Source: Nocardioides renjunii
GTDB lineage: Bacteria; Actinomycetota; Actinomycetes; Propionibacteriales; Nocardioidaceae
Reading direction: 5' to 3'
DNA length: 64,000 bases
NCBI RefSeq assembly: GCF_034661175.1
Contig: NZ_CP141058.1
Location: 4,092,001-4,156,000 of the forward strand
Position 1 is the stretch's first letter; every line of letters begins with the position of its first letter. The notes under the pieces are model-generated. The model was not told where the DNA came from, did not search any database, and saw nothing but the letters and a program-made list of their open reading frames with translations. A program made the translations under genes and the position numbers. Positions 15,824 through 23,210 of this stretch are shown here, one piece after another.

Positions 15824-16330
15824 GTGCCGTTGCCAGGACTGCGCCGGATCGACCACCTGGGCTTCACCGTGCCCGACCTCGAGCAGGCCCACCGGTTCCT
15901 CGTGGACGTCCTCGGCTGCGAGTTCCTCTACTCCCTCGGGCCCTTCTCGCACCCCGACGAGGGGGACGACTGGATGACGCGCCACCTGGCCGTCCACCCG
16001 GACGCGGTGATGGTCGAGAACCGATGGTTCCGGCTCGGCGGCGAGACGCTGCTCGAGGTCTTCCACTACTCCTCCCCCGACCAGCGCACGCACGTGCCGC
16101 GCAACAGCGACGTGGGCGGGCACCACGTCGCCCTGTACGTCGACGACCTCGACGCCGCCGTCGACCACCTCCGCGGGGCGGGCATCGAGGTCCTCGACGG
16201 GCCGACCGCGAGCCGCGGCCCGGCCGAGGGCAACCGCTGGATCTACTTCCTCGCCCCGTGGGGGATGCAGATGGAGCTGGTGTCGGCGCCGCAGGGCAAG
16301 CGCTTCGACCGGGAGAATCCGCGTCCATGA
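15824..16330 (+). CDS. VOC-superfamily (glyoxalase/dioxygenase-fold) protein
   Basis: 168 aa from GTG 15824 with AAGGAGG seven bases upstream. It begins GLRRIDHLGFTVPDLEQA, the start of a vicinal-oxygen-chelate module. The first His (DHLGF), a second in GGHHVALYVDD and a Glu in MQMELV are positioned as metal ligands. Members include glyoxalase I, extradiol dioxygenases and epimerases; this single protein has two beta-alpha-beta modules, the size of glyoxalase/lactoylglutathione lyase-like enzymes. It leads a nine-gene operon, so it probably acts on a pathway intermediate. The fold is confident, the reaction unknown. Confidence 0.8.
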   Translation: MPLPGLRRIDHLGFTVPDLEQAHRFLVDVLGCEFLYSLGPFSHPDEGDDWMTRHLAVHPDAVMVENRWFRLGGETLLEVFHYSSPDQRTHVPRNSDVGGHHVALYVDDLDAAVDHLRGAGIEVLDGPTASRGPAEGNRWIYFLAPWGMQMELVSAPQGKRFDRENPRP

Positions 16331-16992
16331 GCGAGACGAGCGGGACCCCCAGCACCGACATCGGCAGCACCCGCGTCGCGGCCTACCTCCGCGAGGCGAT
16401 CCTGAGCGGCGAGCTGAAGCCGGGCGACCGGATCCGCCAGGAGGACATCGCCGAGCGCCTCGGCGCGAGCCGGCTGCCGGTGCGGGAGGCGCTGCGGATG
16501 CTCGAGGCCGAGGGCCTCACCGAGCACGAGGCCCGCAAGGGCGCCCGCGTGCCGCGCCTGTCGCAGCACGAGGTCGACGTGGTCTACCGGATGCGCGAGC
16601 GGCTCGAGCCGCTGGCCCTTGCCGAGAGCATGCCCCGGCTGGGCCCGGACGACCACGCCCAGCTCGAGGAGCTGCAGCGTCGCATCGAGGACAACGACGA
16701 CCTCGAGAAGTTCCTCGACCTCGACCGCGAGTTCCACATGCTCACCTACTCCGGCTGCCACCTCGACCCGCTGATGACCAGCGTGACCCGGCTGTGGAAC
16801 TCCACCCAGCACCACCGACGCGCCTACGTCGCGCTCGGCGGTCGCAGCCGGATGTGGGTGGTCAACTCCGAGCACCGGCTGATCCTCGACGCCGTCGTGC
16901 GCCGCGACCCCGACGACGGCGAGCGCTTCCTCGGCGGGCACATCCGGCGTACGCGCATCGAGCTCTCGCACCACCCGGAGGTCTTCGGGTGA
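16327..16992 (+). CDS. GntR-family transcriptional regulator (FCD subfamily)
   Basis: 221 aa; ATG 16327 overlaps the VOC stop (ATGA). The N-terminal winged helix-turn-helix carries the GntR signature (LKPGDRIRQEDIAERLGASR, then PVREALRMLEAEGL). The C-terminal all-helical FCD domain has DREFHM and the metal/ligand His residues typical of the subfamily. FCD members usually bind small carboxylates, with or without metal, and release DNA. It is embedded in the operon it probably controls, and its likely operator is TTTGGATCCAAA in the divergent promoter region. Whether it represses or activates cannot be told. Confidence 0.9.
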   Translation: MSETSGTPSTDIGSTRVAAYLREAILSGELKPGDRIRQEDIAERLGASRLPVREALRMLEAEGLTEHEARKGARVPRLSQHEVDVVYRMRERLEPLALAESMPRLGPDDHAQLEELQRRIEDNDDLEKFLDLDREFHMLTYSGCHLDPLMTSVTRLWNSTQHHRRAYVALGGRSRMWVVNSEHRLILDAVVRRDPDDGERFLGGHIRRTRIELSHHPEVFG

Positions 16993-17450
16993 CGGCGTTC
17001 GCGGTCAACGGCTCCCCCGTCGAGGTCGGCGGCGACCCGGACACCCCGCTCCTGACGGTGCTGCGCGACGACCTCGGGCTCGTCGGCACCCGGTTCGGGT
17101 GCGGCCAGGGCCTGTGCGGGGCGTGCCACGTGCGGCTCGACGACGTCGTCGTGCCCTCGTGCCAGACCCCGGTGTGGCAGGCCGAGGGCAGGTCGGTCAC
17201 CACCGTCGAGGGCCTCGCGGGCGACGACGGCGGTCCCCACCCGGTCCAGCGCGAGATCCTCGCCCGCCAGGCCGCCCAGTGCGGCTTCTGCATCTCCGGC
17301 ATCGTCGTGCGGGCCGCCGCCCTCCTCGACGAGGAGCCGCACCCCGACGCCGCGCGCGTCGCGGAGGCGCTCGACGGCAACCTGTGCCGCTGCGGCGCCC
17401 ACCGCCGGATCGTCGACGCGGTCCTCGCAGCCCGGGGACCGTCAGCGTGA
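16989..17450 (+). CDS. [2Fe-2S] subunit of a molybdenum hydroxylase
   Basis: 153 aa from GTG 16989, which overlaps the GntR stop. The plant-type ferredoxin cluster is at FGCGQGLCGACHV with a further Cys in VPSCQTP. The second, all-helical cluster is at QCGFCISG and LCRCGAH. This is the small subunit of xanthine-oxidase-family enzymes such as isoquinoline 1-oxidoreductase or nicotinate dehydrogenase. It passes electrons from the molybdenum site of the next gene product. No FAD subunit is encoded nearby. The stop overlaps the next GTG, giving stoichiometric coupling. The family is certain. Confidence 0.93.
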   Translation: MTAFAVNGSPVEVGGDPDTPLLTVLRDDLGLVGTRFGCGQGLCGACHVRLDDVVVPSCQTPVWQAEGRSVTTVEGLAGDDGGPHPVQREILARQAAQCGFCISGIVVRAAALLDEEPHPDAARVAEALDGNLCRCGAHRRIVDAVLAARGPSA

Positions 17451-19480
17451 CCGACCTGCCTCCCCACGTCGTCACGAACCCCCGGCTGGGGAGCTGGGTG
17501 GCGGTGCGCGACGGGGTGGTGGAGGTGCGGACCGGCAAGGCCGAGCTCGGCCAGGGGATCGCCACCGCGCTCGCCCAGCTCGCCGCGGACGCCCTCGCGC
17601 TCCCCCTCGTGGCGGTGCGGGTGATCGCCCCGCACACCGCCCTCGGGCCCGACCAGGGGCTCACCGCCGGCAGCCTGTCGGTGCTGCAGACGGGCCCCGC
17701 GCTGGCCCACGTCGGTGGGGCGGTGCGCGCGCTCGCCGGCCCGCCGTCCCCGACCGAGGCGTACGTCGCACGCATCGCGGCCCTCGACCCGGAGCTCGAC
17801 CTCACCACCGTCGAGCCGCTCGCGCCCGGTCGCGCCCTGGAGGTCGGGAGGAGCGCGCCCCGCACCGACCTGTCCGACAAGGTGCTCGGCCGGCCGCGCT
17901 TCCTCACCGACCTGCGGCCCGCGGGCCTGCTCCACGGCCGCGTCCTCCGCCCGCCGTCGGTGGGCGCCGTGCTGCGGTCCCTCCCGGACGACTGGACCGA
18001 GACCGGGGTGGCCCTGGTGCGGGACGGCTCGTTCGTGGGCGTGGTCGGCGAGCGCGAGGCCGACGTCGACCGGGCGCTGGAGCGGCTGCGGCGCGAGGCC
18101 GCGTGGGACGAGCGCGACCTGCTGCCCGCCACCGACGACCTGCCCGCCTGGCTCCGCTCCGGCACGCACGAGGAGGTGCCGGTGCTCGACGAGCCGGGCG
18201 CTCCCGGTGCCGGGCCCGAGGGGGCGCCTGCCGTCGTCGAGGCGTCGTACTCCCGGCCGTTCCTGGTGCACGCCTCGATCGCCCCGAGCGCCGGGATGGC
18301 CGTGTGGGACGAGGACGGCGTCCACGTCTGGTCGCACAGCCAGGGGATCCACGGCCTGCGGGACGCGATCGCCGCCACCCTCGACCTCGTCCCGGCGACG
18401 GTGGTGATCGAGCACGTCGAGCACGCCGGGTGCTACGGGCACAACGCCGCGGACGACGCGGCCCTCGACGCGGTGCTGCTGGCCCGGGCCGTGCCCGGGC
18501 GCCCGGTGCTGCTGCGCTGGACGCGGCCCGACGAGCTGACGTGGGGGCCGCTGGCCCCGGCGATGACGGCGACGGTGCGCGCCTGCCTCGACGGCCGGCG
18601 CATCACCGGCTGGTCCTACGACGTGTGGAGCCAGGGCCACACCGCGCGGCCGGGCTACGCCGGCAACCCGGGCCTGCTCGCTGGCGGCGACCTCGCCCGG
18701 CCGGTGCCGCTGCCGCCGGCGACCGACCCGCCGTCAGCCGCGGGCGGCGGGACGACCCGCAACGCGGTGCCGGGCTACGACGTCGGCGCCCGCCGGGTGG
18801 TCGGCCACCGCAAGACCGACTCGGCGCTGCGCACCTCGGCGATGCGCGCGCTCGGCGCCCACCTCAACGTCTTCGCCATCGAGTCCTTCATGGACGAGCT
18901 CGCCGGCGCGGCCGGCGTCGACCCGGTCTCGTTCCGGCTCGACCACCTCACCGACCCGCGCGCCCGGCACGTGGTGGCCGAGGCGGCGCGGCTCGCGGGA
19001 TGGGACGAGGCGCTGCCCGAGGACACCGGTCGCGGCCTGGGCTGGGCGCGCTACAAGGACCGCGGTGCCTACTGCGCCGTCGTCGCCGACGTCGAGGTCG
19101 CCAGCGAGGTCGTCGTGACCCGCCTGCTGGTCGTCGCCGACGTCGGTCGCGTGGTCAGCCCCGACGGTGCGCGCAACCAGCTCGAGGGCGGTGCCACCCA
19201 GGCGACGTCGTGGACGCTCAAGGAGCGGATGCCCTTCGACCGCCGCCGCCTGCTCGGCACCGACTGGGAGGCGTACCCGGTCCTGCGGTTCTCCGAGGCG
19301 CCCGACGTCTCGGTCCACCTCGTCGACAGTGACGCGCCCTCGACGGGCGCCGGCGAGGCGGCCCAGGGACCCACGTCCGCCGCCATCGCGAACGCCGTCC
19401 ACCGCGCGCTCGGCGTCCGCGTGCGCGACCTCCCCCTCGACGCGGCCGCCATCGTCCGCGCCATCGACCAGTCCGACTGA
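17447..19480 (+). CDS. molybdopterin-binding large subunit of a xanthine-oxidase-family hydroxylase (IorB/NdhL-like)
   Basis: About 677 aa from GTG 17447. The N-terminal segment has EVRTGKAELGQGI, as in isoquinoline 1-oxidoreductase-type large subunits. Later come YSRPFLVHASIAPSAGMA, the substrate-channel and cofactor segments, and GAGEAAQGPTSAA near residue 634, where the Glu is the usual catalytic base. With the Fe-S subunit it would hydroxylate a heteroaromatic ring or oxidise an aldehyde using water. It lacks the C-terminal cytochrome domains of some two-subunit relatives, so its electron acceptor is unclear. It is central to the operon and the best clue that the substrate is an N-heterocycle. 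Confidence 0.88.
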   Translation: MTDLPPHVVTNPRLGSWVAVRDGVVEVRTGKAELGQGIATALAQLAADALALPLVAVRVIAPHTALGPDQGLTAGSLSVLQTGPALAHVGGAVRALAGPPSPTEAYVARIAALDPELDLTTVEPLAPGRALEVGRSAPRTDLSDKVLGRPRFLTDLRPAGLLHGRVLRPPSVGAVLRSLPDDWTETGVALVRDGSFVGVVGEREADVDRALERLRREAAWDERDLLPATDDLPAWLRSGTHEEVPVLDEPGAPGAGPEGAPAVVEASYSRPFLVHASIAPSAGMAVWDEDGVHVWSHSQGIHGLRDAIAATLDLVPATVVIEHVEHAGCYGHNAADDAALDAVLLARAVPGRPVLLRWTRPDELTWGPLAPAMTATVRACLDGRRITGWSYDVWSQGHTARPGYAGNPGLLAGGDLARPVPLPPATDPPSAAGGGTTRNAVPGYDVGARRVVGHRKTDSALRTSAMRALGAHLNVFAIESFMDELAGAAGVDPVSFRLDHLTDPRARHVVAEAARLAGWDEALPEDTGRGLGWARYKDRGAYCAVVADVEVASEVVVTRLLVVADVGRVVSPDGARNQLEGGATQATSWTLKERMPFDRRRLLGTDWEAYPVLRFSEAPDVSVHLVDSDAPSTGAGEAAQGPTSAAIANAVHRALGVRVRDLPLDAAAIVRAIDQSD

Positions 19481-19494
19481 CCCGAGGAGCCACC

Positions 19495-20139
19495 ATGAGC
19501 ACGCCCCGCATCTCCTACGTCGCCTACGACGACATGGACCCACGCATGCAGGCCGAGATGGACCGCAGCGCCCGCGAGGGGACGCCGCGCCCGGAGACCA
19601 ACGCCATCCGCGCCCACGTGCCCGCGGCGTTCTGGGCCTTCGCCGAGCCCTGGGAGACGATGTTCCGCAACGGCGTCGTCGACCACGCCGTCAAGGAGCT
19701 GTGCCGGGTCTACATCTCGCGCACGGTCACCTGCGAGTTCTGCGGCAACCAGCGCTCGGTCAAGGGCAGCCAGCAGGGCCTGCAGGAGGGGCAGTACGAC
19801 GACCTGCTCAACTTCGAGTCCTCCGACCGGTTCGACGACCGGCAGAAGGCCGCGCTCGCCTACGCGCAGGCAATCGCCTGGAACGAGGACGACCGGGACG
19901 GGCTGTGGGACCGGCTGCACGCCCACTTCAGCGAGGACGAGCTGGTGGAGCTCGGCTGCGTGATCGCGCTGACCTTCGGCCAGCAGAGCTGGATCCGGCT
20001 GCTCGACGTCGACCACCACCAGTACATGGCCGGCACGTCGGCCTCGATGGCTCCCGGCTTCGAGGACGCCGAGGCCCTGGCGGCCTCCAAGGCCAAGGAG
20101 GACTACTGGGCGGCCGGCGCCCCGGGCGCGACCCGGTGA
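19495..20139 (+). CDS. carboxymuconolactone decarboxylase/AhpD-like protein with altered active-site motif
   Basis: 214 aa; GAGG precedes the ATG by a suitable distance. The all-helical CMD/AhpD fold is indicated by VDHAVKELCRVYISRTVTC and the redox-like pair Cys80-Glu-Phe-Cys83. In AhpD-type proteins the motif is usually CxxCxxxH; here the last position is Arg87, so peroxidase-type chemistry may be lost. CMD-fold proteins in catabolic operons often have no assigned reaction. It lies 14 bp after the molybdenum subunit and overlaps the downstream hydrolase start (GTGA). The fold is fairly sure; the role is unknown. Confidence 0.78.
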   Translation: MSTPRISYVAYDDMDPRMQAEMDRSAREGTPRPETNAIRAHVPAAFWAFAEPWETMFRNGVVDHAVKELCRVYISRTVTCEFCGNQRSVKGSQQGLQEGQYDDLLNFESSDRFDDRQKAALAYAQAIAWNEDDRDGLWDRLHAHFSEDELVELGCVIALTFGQQSWIRLLDVDHHQYMAGTSASMAPGFEDAEALAASKAKEDYWAAGAPGATR

Positions 20140-21059
20140 GCGCCGCCAGCTGGGACCCGCTCGCGCCCGTCCTGGTCGAACCGCTCGCCGGGTCGGACAG
20201 CCCGGCGCACTACCTGCTCGCCGAGACGCTCGACGGGCTCTACACGCCGTACGCGCTCCGGCTGCCCGACGGCCCCGGGCCCCACCCGTTCGTGCTGGTG
20301 GCCTACGGCAACGGCGGCGGCGGGATGGGGTGGCTCCGCGACCGCGTGCACCGCTTCCGTCACGTGACGGACGTGTTGCTCGAGGCGGGCTACGCCTGCG
20401 CGTGGGTCCGCTACCGGACCGAGGTCGAGCTCGGCTACCAGACCGGCGGACCGCTGCGCAGCACCGTGCGGCAGGGGATGGGGCTGCTGAACCGCGCGCC
20501 GCTGGAGTACGAGGACGAGGTGGCGATCCTGCGTCACGTCGCCATCCACCCGGCGATCGACGCCGACCGGCTGTTCCACCTCGGCGTGAGCCACGCCGGC
20601 GAGATGCTCCTCAAGCTGCTGTCGCAGCACCCCGGACTGCTGCGCGCCGGAGTCGCGGCCGAGCCCGCTTCGCACGAGCTGCTCACCCTGCGCCTCGACG
20701 ACGTGCCGACGGTGACGAGCGAGGGCGGCCTGCGCGACATCGAGCGCATGGAGATCCGCAGCACCGACCGGGCCCGCGACCGCATCGCCGACCCCGACGA
20801 GGTGTCGGCGCGGCTGGACGCGGTGGACATCCCGGTGCTGGTGCTCGGCCGCGACGAGGACGAGCTGCAGGGCGTCTTCCGGCTGACCTACGAGCTGCTC
20901 GCCGAGAAGCGCGACGACGTCGAGTGGCGGTCGTGGTCGCACGACGTGCACGGCTACATCTACCCCGAGTCGGATGCCGAAGGGGTGGCACGGGTCGACG
21001 ACGTGCAGCGCGAGGCGCTCGCCGTGGTCGTCGACTTCCTGGACAGGCACAGCAGGTGA
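20136..21059 (+). CDS. alpha/beta hydrolase (dienelactone hydrolase/acyl peptidase-like)
   Basis: About 307 aa from GTG 20136, overlapping the upstream stop. The nucleophile elbow GVSHAGE is G-x-S-x-G. An oxyanion-hole region is likely in VLVAYGNGGGG, and late acid/His residues occur in GRDEDEL and SHDVHGYIY. The fold is alpha/beta hydrolase; the closest flavour is dienelactone hydrolase or S9-like esterase. It probably opens a lactone or cleaves a C-C, ester or amide bond in the pathway. A second hydrolase (31253-32410) lies in the LacI-linked block. The substrate is unknown. Confidence 0.8.
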   Translation: MSAASWDPLAPVLVEPLAGSDSPAHYLLAETLDGLYTPYALRLPDGPGPHPFVLVAYGNGGGGMGWLRDRVHRFRHVTDVLLEAGYACAWVRYRTEVELGYQTGGPLRSTVRQGMGLLNRAPLEYEDEVAILRHVAIHPAIDADRLFHLGVSHAGEMLLKLLSQHPGLLRAGVAAEPASHELLTLRLDDVPTVTSEGGLRDIERMEIRSTDRARDRIADPDEVSARLDAVDIPVLVLGRDEDELQGVFRLTYELLAEKRDDVEWRSWSHDVHGYIYPESDAEGVARVDDVQREALAVVVDFLDRHSR

Positions 21060-21088
21060 CCGGCCGGCCGGCACGAGAGGAGCGAGGC

Positions 21089-21985
21089 ATGTACGACGAC
21101 ATTGGACGCGTGGGGTTCGTGGGGCTCGGCGCCATGGGCTCGGGCATCGCCCGGCGGATCATGGACGCCGGCCACACCGTGGTCGGCTGGAACCGCACGC
21201 GGAGCAAGGCGCAGGACCTGCTGGACGCCGGCATGGGCTGGGCCGACACGCCCCGCGAGGTCGCGGCGCAGTGCGACGTCGTGTTCACCATGCTCACCAA
21301 CACCGCGGCCGTCGAGGGCGCCGCGCACGGCGACGACGGCCTGCTCGCCGGCCTCGCCGCCGGCAAGGTGTGGGCCGACCTCAGCACGATCGCGCCGGAG
21401 CGCAGCGTCGCGCTGGCCGAGGAGGTCGCCGCGACCGGCGCCCGCTACCTCGACACCCCGGTCTCGGGCTCGCCGGCCACGCTGGCGGCCGGGCAGATGT
21501 CGGTCATGGTCGGCGGCGAGCGGTCGGCGTACGACCACGTCGAGGCGCTGCTCCACGCGATCGGGCCGAAGGTCACCTACATCGGCCCCAACGGCCACGC
21601 CATCCTCACCAAGGTCGCGATCAACCTGTCGCTCGTGGTCTCGGTGACGGCCTTCGCGGAGGCGGTGACGCTGGTCGAGAAGGCCGGCGTCGACCGGGCC
21701 GCGGTGGTCGACGCCGCGCTCAAGAGCGTGATCGCCTCACCCGTCATCGGCTACCGCGCTCCCCTGCTGGTCGACGACGACACCGTCTACGCCGACGTCG
21801 AGCTGCAGCAGAAGGACCTCGTCCTGGCCCAGGAGCTCGGCCGCAAGCTCGGCGTCATGCTGCCGACCTGCTCGGCCACCAGCGAGATGCTCAGCGCGGC
21901 GCGCAGCAGCGACCTCGCCGACCGTGACTTCCTCGTCAGCGTCGCTGACGTCTACCGCCGAGCCGCAGGAGTGGAGATCCCGTGA
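21089..21985 (+). CDS. NAD(P)-dependent 3-hydroxyisobutyrate dehydrogenase-like oxidoreductase
   Basis: 298 aa from ATG 21089 with GAGAGGAGCGAGG upstream. N-terminal Rossmann fold with GFVGLGAMGSGIA, GWNRTRSKA following the second strand, the family substrate loop DTPVSGSPATLAAGQMSVMV, and catalytic Lys in LTKVAINLS. This beta-hydroxyacid dehydrogenase family includes HIBADH, tartronate semialdehyde reductase and 2-(hydroxymethyl)glutarate dehydrogenase. It would interconvert a hydroxyacid and a semialdehyde. A paralogue sits at 30287-31249 in the LacI-linked operon. The stop overlaps the cupin GTG. Confidence 0.88.
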   Translation: MYDDIGRVGFVGLGAMGSGIARRIMDAGHTVVGWNRTRSKAQDLLDAGMGWADTPREVAAQCDVVFTMLTNTAAVEGAAHGDDGLLAGLAAGKVWADLSTIAPERSVALAEEVAATGARYLDTPVSGSPATLAAGQMSVMVGGERSAYDHVEALLHAIGPKVTYIGPNGHAILTKVAINLSLVVSVTAFAEAVTLVEKAGVDRAAVVDAALKSVIASPVIGYRAPLLVDDDTVYADVELQQKDLVLAQELGRKLGVMLPTCSATSEMLSAARSSDLADRDFLVSVADVYRRAAGVEIP

Positions 21986-22413
21986 CCGACCCGAAGCCCC
22001 CGTTCCGCACCACCGTCGACGACGTCCCCCTCGAGCAGGGCCTGCGCGAGGAGGAGGGGTGGGTCGACATGCGGGTGCAGTACCTCATCAACTCCGAGCG
22101 CGGCGGCTCCGACGGCCTCACCGTCGGTCGGACGGTGCTGCCGCCCGGCGCCCGCCACGACCGCCACCTGCACACCGACGCCGACGAGTTCCTCGTCGTG
22201 ATGTCCGGGCGCGGCGAGATCCACACCAACTCCGGTTGCGAGCCGTCGCAGGCCGGCGACGTCATCTTCACCCCGCGCGGCAACTACCACGGGTTCGTCA
22301 ACACCGGCGACGAGGACGTGCTGCTCATCTGGGGCTGGAGCGGCGCCGGCTCGCTGGCCGCCGCGGGCTACGGGATGCCGGGGCCGGACGACGAGTTCGA
22401 CGACCCCTCGTGA
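21982..22413 (+). CDS. single-domain cupin protein
   Basis: 143 aa from GTG 21982, overlapping the upstream stop. Cupin motif 1 is seen in RHDRHLHTDADEFLVVMSG with two His and a Glu as metal ligands; motif 2 is in AGDVIFTPRGNYHGFVN with the third His. It is a small beta-barrel metalloprotein, perhaps an isomerase, dioxygenase or stabilising partner. Its overlap with both neighbours ties it to the same pathway. The fold is confident; the reaction is unknown. Confidence 0.82.
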   Translation: MTDPKPPFRTTVDDVPLEQGLREEEGWVDMRVQYLINSERGGSDGLTVGRTVLPPGARHDRHLHTDADEFLVVMSGRGEIHTNSGCEPSQAGDVIFTPRGNYHGFVNTGDEDVLLIWGWSGAGSLAAAGYGMPGPDDEFDDPS

Positions 22414-23135
22414 GCCTCGACCCGCGGATCGCGGCCGGTACGACGCGGATGCTGGCGCGGCGTGCTGCCGCGCTGGCCTCGGGGGCGGAGCCGCTCGGGT
22501 GGAAGCTGGGCTTCGGAGCGCCGGCGGCGTTGTCCACGCTCGGTACCGACCGGCCGCTGGTCGGGTGCCTGACGAGCGACCGGCTGCTCGTCTCCGGCTC
22601 CTCGGTCCCGGTGTCCGGGTGGACGAAGCCGTTGCTGGAGGCGGAGGTGGCCGCGCACCTCGGCTCCCCCGTGGCGTCGACCGCCTCGGCGTCGGAGGCG
22701 CTCGCCGCCGTGTCCGCGTGGTCGGTGGCGATCGAGCTGGCCGACCTGTCCTTCGCGCCCACGGACATCGAGGAGGTGCTGGTCGGCAACATCTACCACC
22801 GGCACGTCCTGCTCGGTCCTGTCGTCCCTCTGCTCCCTGAGGACCCGTCCTTCTCCGTCCTGCGAGACGGGGTCGCGGTCGCGTCGACGTCCACTCCCTT
22901 CGAGCTCACCGGCTCGCTGGGATCGATCCTGGCGTCCGCCGCCGCGACGCTGGCTGCGTGCGGTGCCGGCCTGGGTGCCGGGGACGTGGTGATCACCGGG
23001 TCGGTGGTGCCTCCGATCGACGTCAGCGGTGGCGGCTCGTGGTCGGTCGTCGCGCCCGGGCTCGGGGAGGTCGGGGTGGAGCTGGTCGGCGGTGGCTCGT
23101 CGGCGGTTGCCGAGGCACTCTCGCCAGGCCGCTGA
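22410..23135 (+). CDS. fumarylacetoacetase-type hydratase/hydrolase (2-keto-4-pentenoate hydratase-like)
   Basis: 241 aa from GTG 22410. It starts ARRAAALASGAEPLGWKLGF, as in MhpD/HpcG-like proteins, and ends in the family region GDVVITGSVVPPIDVSGGGS, where MhpD-type enzymes have TGSLVPP-like sequence. Acidic metal ligands are plausibly Glu in LEAEVAAHL and in VAIELADL. These enzymes hydrate 2-oxo-4-enoic acids or hydrolyse acylpyruvates after ring opening. As the last gene of the nine-gene operon it is consistent with catabolism of a ring-cleaved intermediate. Confidence 0.82.
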   Translation: MSLDPRIAAGTTRMLARRAAALASGAEPLGWKLGFGAPAALSTLGTDRPLVGCLTSDRLLVSGSSVPVSGWTKPLLEAEVAAHLGSPVASTASASEALAAVSAWSVAIELADLSFAPTDIEEVLVGNIYHRHVLLGPVVPLLPEDPSFSVLRDGVAVASTSTPFELTGSLGSILASAAATLAACGAGLGAGDVVITGSVVPPIDVSGGGSWSVVAPGLGEVGVELVGGGSSAVAEALSPGR

Positions 23136-23197
23136 CCTGCGCAAAGATCGCGAGCCACCCGGCGTCCACAGGCATTCCGGGTGTCGGTGGCGAGCGG

Positions 23198-23203
23198 TAG
23201 AAT
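23198..23203 (+). promoter_or_regulatory. leaderless -10 box (TAGAAT) for the DUF222/HNH gene
   Basis: TAGAAT ends seven bases before ATG 23211, and no ribosome-binding site precedes that ATG. This sets the start at 23211 rather than at the earlier in-frame codon at 23181, which lies upstream of the -10. Confidence 0.55.
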
Positions 23204-23210
23204 CGAACAC

